From assembly GCA_963971305.1 (NCBI GenBank), contig OZ020314.1:992001-1056000 (forward strand): DNA of 64,000 nucleotides, in the 5' to 3' direction. A program made the translations under genes and the position numbers. The notes under the pieces were generated by a model. It had not been told where the DNA came from. It saw only the letters and a program-made list of their open reading frames with translations, and searched no databases. The DNA is from Arcuatula senhousia (lineage: Eukaryota; Mollusca; Bivalvia; Mytilida; Mytilidae). This document shows, piece by piece, positions 56,796 to 64,000 of this stretch. Within the stretch, counting starts at the first letter, position 1. Each line of letters opens with the position of its first letter.

Positions 56796-57662
56796 AACCG
56801 ATAAAAGTAACAATATCATCTGAGGAGGCCACAGTCTTACAGGGAAGTTCACTGATCCTGACCTGTACTTTTAATGGAGAGTCTAAACCTTCAGCTGTTC
56901 TATGGACCAGATATAGAGGATCTGGGGAGGACATTCAGCTGACTCCAGACAAATATAGTGGTGGTACTGTAGATACACCATCTCTGACTGTCCATCATGT
57001 TAAATCTGAAGACTCTGGAGTGTATGTCTGTAAATTAACGTGATGACTTCAACTTTCCAATAGTTAACTTTCCCTTTCTGTGTAGCAACATTCCGTCCGC
57101 TCCAGCATATGGAGTTTACGTATCACAATTGATTCGTTATTCCAGAGCATGTGGGGAGTACAACGACTTCCTTGATAGAGCTACACGGCTGACAAGCAAA
57201 TTGTTAACACAGGGGTACGTTGCTCCAAGGTTGTTGTCATCACTCAAGAAATTTTACGGACGACATCATGTGCTTGTATGCAAATACGGGATTTCTATCT
57301 CTCAGATGAGCACAGATGTTGGTTTGACATAGAGTTTTGTAATGTCATCCTTTCCGGATTTGACCAACACTTAATCGATCTTTGGCAACGTGACGGGTGT
57401 GCTATAGCAAGCAGGAACTGCTTACTCTTCCGGAGCACCTGAGTTCACTCTCGTTTCGACTTGAGTTCGCGTTGCTGAATGCGGTTTTGTTGTTATGTGT
57501 GTGTGTTTTATGTTGTTATATGGTTTGTTTTGTTGTGATGATTTTTTGTCTGCCGGTTTTGTCTTTGTCTTCACGGTTTTATGATACTGATTACCCCTTT
57601 GGTACACCTTTGCTTATTTGAAGGTGACCAAGTCTCCAGCAACCCACTGACAATCAATGTTG
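56796..57662 (+). pseudogene. Gene 2 Ig exon interrupted by a Penelope-like fragment
   Basis: Ig sequence runs 56796-57039 and resumes 57616-57662. Together these make 291 bp, exactly the length of Ig exon 3 in gene 1, so no Ig bases were lost or gained. Motifs LILTCTF, AVLWTR and DSGVYVC are all before the break. Reading into the insertion gives Lys-Leu-Thr then TGA. Acceptor ttttcag and donor gtaggt survive at the outer edges, so the exon could be skipped (phase 1-1) or spliced as a truncating exon. Confidence 0.85.
57040..57615 (+). mobile_element. 5'-truncated Penelope-like insertion inside the gene 2 Ig exon
   Basis: 576 bp carrying the RT C-terminus (FPFLCSNIPSAPAYGVYV through ISQMSTDVGLT), the stop and the 3' UTR ending at ggtacacctttgctt. 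Nearly identical to the minus-strand copy at 16436-17112, implying recent activity of this subfamily. Flanks join to an uninterrupted Ig exon without loss or obvious target-site duplication; a few bases (aac) are ambiguous at the left edge. Confidence 0.85.
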
Positions 57663-58195
57663 GTAGGTCTAAAACTTTGTATTAAGGTCATTGAAACTTG
57701 CAGTGTTGTCCATCCATCCCAAATAATTGTAGCAAGATGGGGTTTTAATGTCTTTTGGGCACATTCATTTTAGTATTTAGATTTCCACTTGTTTATGCAG
57801 GCTGTGTTGCGTATACCTATTCCTCATGTCATCATTTTCTATAAGCATTAAGATTGATTTTGTTCATACCAATCAGCCATCATTTGGTGTCCAGCATCTG
57901 ACGACCCACGGTTCATAAACTTTTTCAAATGTAAAATAATCTGACACCAAAGAAGTAACAAAAAAATAGTATAGTTGAATATTAGCATATGTGGTATAAA
58001 ACTGTTGTTTAGATTTTTTGAATTGTCAAAATATGGCTAAAATTTTAACATCCGATAAATTGCAGATGTTTTAAAACGTTATATGTATAAATTCCCCTCT
58101 TTTATTTAAAGTGGTAGTACATGTATGAGTTTTATTTTGTCGAAGTCATATTTGATTATATGAAGTTCTTATAGGTATTTACACTTTCATTGTAG

Positions 58196-58405
58196 ATACA
58201 ACAAGCGCCGTTTTATCTGAAGAAACAAATTATTTAAGGATATATCTTTTGTGTTTGAACATTGGCACAGATTCTGTCCGCCATTATTTTGATAGCCATG
58301 TGCCACCAGGTTCATTACATGGCCATCTAAGCACACATGAACACAACTTAAGATATACACAACCAATGAAATGTAACAAGGACCAGCTTAACTTACTCTT
58401 CCCAG
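58196..58405 (+). CDS. Gene 2 HEPN exon a (paralogue of 23618-23827)
   Basis: 210 bp, phase 1-1, same acceptor and donor context as in gene 1. The protein differs at only a few positions (for example VPPGSLH for VPPSSLH). Reading frame is open. It forms the N-terminal half of a DZIP3-like HEPN domain. The surrounding introns are alignable to gene 1, so this is part of a segmental duplication rather than a retrocopy. Confidence 0.8.
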
Positions 58406-59062
58406 GTAAATACATTAAATCAAATGTTAGTGGAATTTTAGATCAAATGAAGCCTCCTTATATCTAACATTTTTATATTCCCCGCAAACAAAATTTGGGG
58501 TGGTATATAGGAATTACTCTGTCTGTCTTTTTGTCCATCCATCCATCTGTCCGTCCCTAGATTAATTTCCTTCACAGATTTCTCAGCAACTACATGACCC
58601 AGAGGTCTGATATTTTGCATATCCTATAGCACCGTGTGGTGCATACCAATTTTATGCTCTTAGGTCTAGCACTCTTTGTTTACCACATACTTAGGTTTTT
58701 ACACGTATACAATGGAAAAGATTACACATATAGAAAACCTTTTTCGTGCTTAAAAATACATGTTAAGAGGCTTTACAAAAGTGTCCAGTAGGTCGAAGGG
58801 ATTCCCCCTTTTAGTTTTGGGCTCATAAAATGTAAAACTGTTAACTTGCAGATTACGAAAAAAAAATGCTGACTAAAATGTTCAACTTCAGAAGCTTCAC
58901 AAACCTCTCCCTTCATTTTACTGGAGTCTAATAGACTTTCTACCTACATGACAAAATTGTCAACTAGCAAATCTTTTAAAGTTTCTGCTTTACCAAATGA
59001 AGATTTACAATTTGAACACACACAGAGAAAATAGAAAGATCCAATATCATTATGTTTTGTAG

Positions 59063-59301
59063 CTATACCAATGTTGCCTGTGTCATCAACATTTGATTTC
59101 TCGCTCCTCTATAAGTTGACCAGAAATACATTAAATGTCCCCCAACCAGCTCGAGGTTGGGGATTCCCTCCACAGGCCAGTGATATATCAGATGAAGATG
59201 ATGTGGAGCGAATTAGAAAGTATAGGAATCTCCTAGCTCATATTGAGCATTGCAAAATAGAGCAGGGTGTCTTCAGTAACATGTGGACTGAGCTCAGCCA
59301 G
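59063..59301 (+). CDS. Gene 2 HEPN exon b with RNLLAH motif
   Basis: 239 bp, phase 1 in and 0 out, donor gtaagt. It keeps ARGWGFPPQ, the acidic SDEDDVERI stretch and RNLLAH at 59224-59241, so the putative RNase residues are unaltered. Changes from gene 1 cluster in the segment before GW (KLTRNTLNVPQP against KLIRNTLIVPLP). The frame is open although downstream and upstream exons are damaged. Confidence 0.8.
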
Positions 59302-61157
59302 GTAAGTAACTAGTACAAATCAAAGTGCTTAAGCGTTTAAAGGCAAGCAATATATATAAGTACTATAGTAGATTTATTCTCTGTTAAAGTTTATTGTTCA
59401 AATATTTGCAAAATAATTGGTGAGCAAAGAAGGAATGGTCAAATGCAGATGCTCTCAACGTAAATGAACACAATACAAACATGTAATCGATTGAAACATC
59501 CCTTCGATTAAAATGGACTTGTCCTATTGATGTGTATTGTGTGTTAAATTTTATGAATGAACCCAACAGAATCCTTGCATTGACCAATCAAATAAGAGAA
59601 ATATTTATACTTACCAATGAAGTAATAGATGAATACATAATGTATATTCTATCTCCTCTAACTAAATAATTCATCAAGTAAAATGCAAAGGAATAAATAA
59701 AACTTGTGCTGGTCATATAAAATGCCAATAAAACTAGAGATTTATAAAAGTGTGTTTCATGTTAACAAATATTGAAAAGTAATATAGAAAATGAAGCTTT
59801 TTGGCAGACTGGATACAGGAAAATCACTCCGTCTAGACTGAAAAAAACGTGAAAACCATCACTACTCTATAGACTACATAAGGCTTCCCTGTGCTTCCCA
59901 AAAAATTGAAGCATTCAAGGTGTCACCGCGTAGTCCCTGCACCACCCTAGGGGGAAGCTAGGTTTAGCAGTGCAAAGACCCACGGGACAATATGGGTATG
60001 GGGTGGCATTCTAATATCAATCAAAACAACAAGTTTTAACAATTTATATAAACACAATTCAATATTAAAAACAATAACAAAAATAATTCAAAGTTGAAGA
60101 TTTCACAAAGTCCAAAGTTTAGAATTTCACAATTAAATTTGATTCAAAGTCCAAATGAAATATTTAAAAGTCCAAAGAATAAAAGTTAGCACAGTTTCGA
60201 AAGTCCAATACATTTGAGTTGAATGCTGCTGCGTTGGCGGGTTGGTCTAGTCTTGTTCATGTCCTGAAGTGGCGACTTGTTCAGTTTGATGCTCACTCTT
60301 TGTCAGCAGCTAGAACGTTTGACTGTCACCGCTGCCCCATATAGCACGTGTGGAATCCTCACGGTGTCATGTGTACGAACTTACTGCTGTTTCTTTGATT
60401 GGGTCATGAATTTATATGATGGACTGAAAAGAACTCATTTTGAATTACTTACCCTAATTTAGAAAGTTTCATAAAAGTTTGAAATTAATACTCAGCTCAA
60501 TGTCAAATTACAAGAAAAATCGATGAACAAAAATCTATTCTTTAAAACCCTAATTAGATAGAAGTATCAATTAATAAGTAATTTTACTCAAGCTTATTTT
60601 GACACTTAAAATTAATATAATTAGTTTAACTAAGTAAAAATTAAAACTAAATTTGATAAAGAATAAATTACATAATAATATTTTAACAAAAACTTTCCCT
60701 ATTACAAAGGTATAAAAACCCTATGTGTTAAGCCTAAAACATTTAGCTCCTAGTCGGATACAATAAAAGAGATGTAAAAAAAAATAGACGTGATAATCCT
60801 TAAAAGTGCTGTGAATTGTGAAGTTTTGATGTAATATAACTTATCACCAAAGGGATTTTCCTTATGCATTTTGGTTATTTGTCCCTAACCATTTTACATA
60901 CAGTCGCTCTGCATATTCTCAATTAAGTGTGTCAAATCCAGTAAAGGAAGACTGAACAAAAACTCCATGACAAACCAAGATCTGCACTTATCTGCGATAT
61001 AGAAATCAATCAAGAATCACTTTGGTTGGTCCAATGGAAAATGTCACTCAGTCAATTACCAAATGACCTTGACATTTCTTTACTTTTGAATCTCAAAAGC
61101 ATATCTTTTAAGATCCTCAAATAAGTCATGCATTTTGATTTGCAATATCTTCAACAG

Positions 61158-61395
61158 GCAATTCAGAGATTGAGCAAAGGATCCTTAACTACTGAAGTAA
61201 ACAGTTTAGAACACAAAAGACTTGACCAAGATATCAGAAGTCAAATGGTGGAAGATATCCTACAATTTAGGAAAGATGTAAAAGATTTACAACAAGAGGT
61301 TGAAGACATAATAAAAAGTCAGAAAGACCAACAAGCAAGAATAGAAAGTCTGGAGGCTCGGCCAGTTCCACAACATATACCAAAACATATCAGAG
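61158..61395 (+). CDS. Gene 2 coiled-coil exon
   Basis: 238 bp, phase 0 in and 1 out, acceptor caacag, donor gtaaga. Nearly identical to 27063-27300; visible changes include Asn to Ser and Glu to Asp. Heptad-like Leu/Ile/Val spacing is kept and the frame is open. Confidence 0.75.
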
Positions 61396-61566
61396 GTAAG
61401 AATTATTGGTCCATAGGAGTGATGACGATTTGTTGTAATGGGAAATTTACATGTTCTAATGTTTGCAAGTCAAATGTTTCATCTTCCTGGAAAACAGTTT
61501 TGTTCTGGTATGAATAATGATATTTTTAAATCAACGTCATTTTGCAAAAAACGTAAAAGCCCTGTA

Positions 61567-61817
61567 CACAGGCAATTTTGTTAACGTTAAATTAGTGCTA
61601 ATCGAGCTTAGATTGTTAATTTGATGTTAAAGTTTAACATTTGACGTCGCATTACTCAACATGTTGATTAACGTTAACATGTTTAACACTAAATTAACGT
61701 TAATGTTTAACACTGAATTAACGTTAAAAAATATAACGTTAGACTAACAATAATTCAACGTTAGATTAGTGTTAATCGAGCTTGACATTAATTTAACGTT
61801 AAGACAAATTGCCTGTG
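61567..61817. mobile_element. 251-bp MITE, TA-flanked, in gene 2 only
   Basis: Termini cacaggcaattttgtt and acaaattgcctgtg; TA duplication at 61565-61566 and 61818-61819. The interior is almost wholly built of gttaac/ttaacgttaa palindromes. Gene 1 shows the empty site at about 28529 (gccctgcagtttaac). Confidence 0.85.
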
Positions 61818-63177
61818 TAGTTTAACACTTTTGTATAAACTAGTTGCTTTATTTGGGTTGATGTTTCTGATTGCAAGAAGTAAAGGTGTACCAAAGGTGC
61901 AATCAAATATTGTTGTTAATCCTTTTTCTATGAATCAGGCAGATACCATTAATAGGGTGGCACATCGATGATAAATACACAAAAAAATGTCAACAGAATT
62001 AGGTAAAGCAACCCCAGTAAACTTTGTTTTGACCACTAAATTTTTCAGTCTATCTTGGGTTTAGGAGATGTTAACAGTCAAAATTTAGTTACATGTTGTA
62101 TAGTGAAAAGTACGGGAAAATTTTTTGCCATATTGTTTTCCTCTATAACCAGTCTAAAAATATCTAGGCACCAAAATACATATAAAGATGTAGAAACTGC
62201 ATTGGGTTTGTTTTTATGGTAAAATGAATGCATCTCTACCGCAAAATCTGAAATATGCAATTATCAATGTGCCACCCCCTGCTTGATGATGATCCTTATA
62301 TGGAATAGAACTTAACTCTAACCCTGATAAACAAAATTGGTAGACAAAAATCATCAGAGAAAAACAAACAATAAACAACTACCAAACCACAATCAGCAAC
62401 ACAAACTCAAGACAGTTGTAATATTTTGTATGTGATTCCATAGTTTTGCCTGCTTTCTTTCCCCCTTTTTGTTTACTCATAACTCATCTAATTTTTGTCA
62501 CAAGCTCGATATTGACATGATGCATAGTGGGATATCTCTCTAGATCAATCAGATATTTACCTGCAGTTAAATAAAAACTTAATTTTTTCCGCCAAAGTTT
62601 AATTCCGTCCCACTTTTTGTATGATTATAACTCTGCAACTATTACTCCTAGTTTGCTTATATTTGGTAACAAGCTTGGTATGTATACCATGTATAGTGAG
62701 ATATGATTTAGGATCCATTACACATATACTGCTTGTTTACCAAAAATGAAAAAAAATCTGTCACACTTTTCATTCACTTAGTGTATTATTCAGCAACTAC
62801 TACGCCTAGGTTGCTGATATTTGGACAACTGAAAACCCATGTAAATTCATAATATAGTGGAAGTAAAAAAATAATTCTTTCTGATGGTGCCAGCAGGCAA
62901 GATATACTTTAGTGTTAACTCTTGTTTAGATCTATCAGACATCTACTTCCTGTTAACCATTAACGAAATTTTTCTGTCGAACTATTGTTTAAATTCCATC
63001 ACACTTTTCATACATGATCAGCAAAATATTTGCAGATGAATTATGATATGGTGTTGTTGTTTACATTGTCCGTTAACTTAAGTATTCCTATAATAAGTAT
63101 ATTTCTACTCAGATGATAACTCATGGCATAGTTGTGGGGCAGAAAGCATTTATATCTTTTGCATTATTTTTTTTCAG

Positions 63178-63587
63178 ATGGCCAGATCACTCAGCTAGAT
63201 GCATGGGCAGCAGAAGATGTGGTGTTCTACAGTAGAACAGCAGCTGTAAAAGAAGTTACAGACAAACTCAACCATCAGATTGTGACAATAATAGGAGGTC
63301 CTGGAGCTGGGAAGACAAGCATTGCAAGACATATAGCACTGGAATACCAGAAACATAAATTTGAAGTGGTACCTATTTGTCAACTAGAGGACATTATTCA
63401 GTTTGGTGACAAATCTGTGTCTCAGGTTTTTGTACTTGACGATGTTTTAGGCGTTTTTTCTTTTGATGTTTCATTATATAACAAATTCAATAACATTAAA
63501 ACCAGTATTTTGTCAGCAATAGGTAAACAATCAAGACTTATTTGTACCTGCAGAACATTAGTGTATAATCAGGCTAACATCTGTTAA
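63178..63587 (+). pseudogene. Gene 2 truncated STAND NTPase exon
   Basis: Begins after a ttttcag acceptor and matches gene 1 from 30151 up to the codons for QAN. Walker A GGPGAGKTS, Walker B VFVLDDV and the LICTCRT segment are all present. Homology ends abruptly at 63579, followed by Ile-Cys-stop and sequence homologous to 45610 onward. About 135 residues remain of a gene 1 exon product of about 1,090; the helical domain and all ankyrin repeats are gone. One small internal change removes a residue (NQHQIV to NHQIV). Confidence 0.85.
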
Positions 63588-63938
63588 CTAACCCTCTCAA
63601 TGGCCTTGGTATATGTTGCATAGTTTCAATAGACGAACCACGCCCAAAATATCAATTATTGTATTTTTGATCTGATTTTCTAAATCTTATTTTCATTGGA
63701 ATCCTTGTGGAAATCTATGCCTACATTTATCAATCAGATTTGCAGATTATGTAAATAAAGGTAATAACAAAACTACCGAACTTGAATGATCAATCTCATA
63801 GTGAACGGTAACGTAACCTAAATGAAATATTTGAAATTACCTTTGAAGTTCGTCAATTCAATCATTGATTATCGCCTTTAGCTTTGGAAATTTTCGGTTC
63901 GTTATACGAGTGTAACTTTTAATGTGTATTGACATTTG
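63580..63938. repeat. Second copy of the 45.6-47.4 kb sequence
   Basis: Matches 45610-45775 (actaaccct...aatggccttgg, cgaaccacgcccaaaatatc), then jumps to 47227-47423 (attatgtaaataaaggtaat, gaccaatctcat-like block, gaagttcgtcaattcaat). The 1,451 bp at 45776-47226 are missing here. Joins directly to the broken NTPase exon. After 63938 similarity ends and the last 60 bp are AT-rich. Confidence 0.8.
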
Positions 63939-64000
63939 GGGACTTGAAAAAAAAAGTTTGTAGTATCATAATATTCGTTTTATCCACAATAATAACGAAA

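Larger units (their letters stand above)
51621..63587 (+). pseudogene. Gene 2: decayed paralogue (Ser/Thr-rich N-terminus, split Ig, HEPN, coiled coil, truncated NTPase)
   Basis: Exons in gene 1 order: 51621-52383, 56796-57662 (split by an insertion), 58196-58405, 59063-59301, 61158-61395 and 63178-63587. Phases match gene 1. Two lesions: a Penelope-like fragment at 57040-57615 brings an immediate stop into the Ig exon, and the NTPase exon is cut at 63579/63580, losing the rest of the STAND module and all ankyrin repeats. If the symmetric Ig exon is skipped, the remaining exons total 1,860 nt, an open frame of 619 codons, so a short HEPN-P-loop product is possible. Whether it is dead or a remodelled isoform cannot be settled from sequence alone. 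The HEPN motif and Walker A/B remain intact, with few differences from gene 1. Confidence 0.7.

Overview
The window looks like nuclear DNA of a bivalve mollusc, most likely a mussel (Mytilus-like). The support is AT-rich intron-containing sequence, GT/AG exons, a DZIP3-type HEPN domain joined to a novel-STAND NTPase and ankyrin repeats (an architecture typical of mussel gene catalogues), and dense Penelope-like retroelement debris, foldback/MITE elements, a tRNA-derived SINE and satellites. Nothing prokaryotic is present. The species is inferred, not proven.

Two related plus-strand genes organise the window. Gene 1 (13,891-33,425) can be assembled from seven coding exons whose splice phases all agree and whose lengths sum to 4,644 nt (1,547 codons plus stop). 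They encode a short basic N-terminus, Ig domain 1, Ig domain 2, a DZIP3-like HEPN domain on two exons with the RNase-type motif RNLLAH, a coiled coil, and one large exon with a STAND P-loop NTPase and about 18 ankyrin repeats, 14 of them nearly identical. This reads as a cytosolic NLR-like sensor or effector. Gene 2 (51,621-63,587) is a decayed or remodelled paralogue. It starts with a different first exon (Ser/Thr/Pro-rich repeats behind a myristoylation-type MGKSQSK start), has its only Ig exon split by a 576-bp Penelope-like fragment, keeps HEPN and coiled coil, and is cut off inside the NTPase just past Walker B, with no ankyrin repeats. Skipping the split Ig exon would keep the frame (619 codons).

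Layout: 1-1,900 gene-free; 1,984-3,194 tandem 381-bp repeat carrying a hammerhead ribozyme (retrozyme); 3.2-13.2 kb MITEs, a 51-bp satellite and long interspersed repeats; 13.9-33.4 kb gene 1, with a second retrozyme (minus strand, two canonical hammerheads, 357-bp period) in intron 1; 34.4-37.4 kb a 52-bp satellite; 37.5-51 kb nested repeats, the best-preserved Penelope-like reverse transcriptase (42.7-44.45 kb, minus strand, one nonsense codon) and a SINE with perfect 12-bp target-site duplications; 51.6-63.6 kb gene 2; 63.58-64 kb a second copy of sequence found at 45.6-47.4 kb.

Because the paralogues share about 6-7 kb of exon and intron, each serves as the empty-site control for the other. 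A zinc-finger transposon and an expanded 38-bp satellite occur only in gene 1. A TA-flanked MITE and the exon-splitting Penelope fragment occur only in gene 2. All calls were made by eye from the sequence; no alignment, folding or database search was run.
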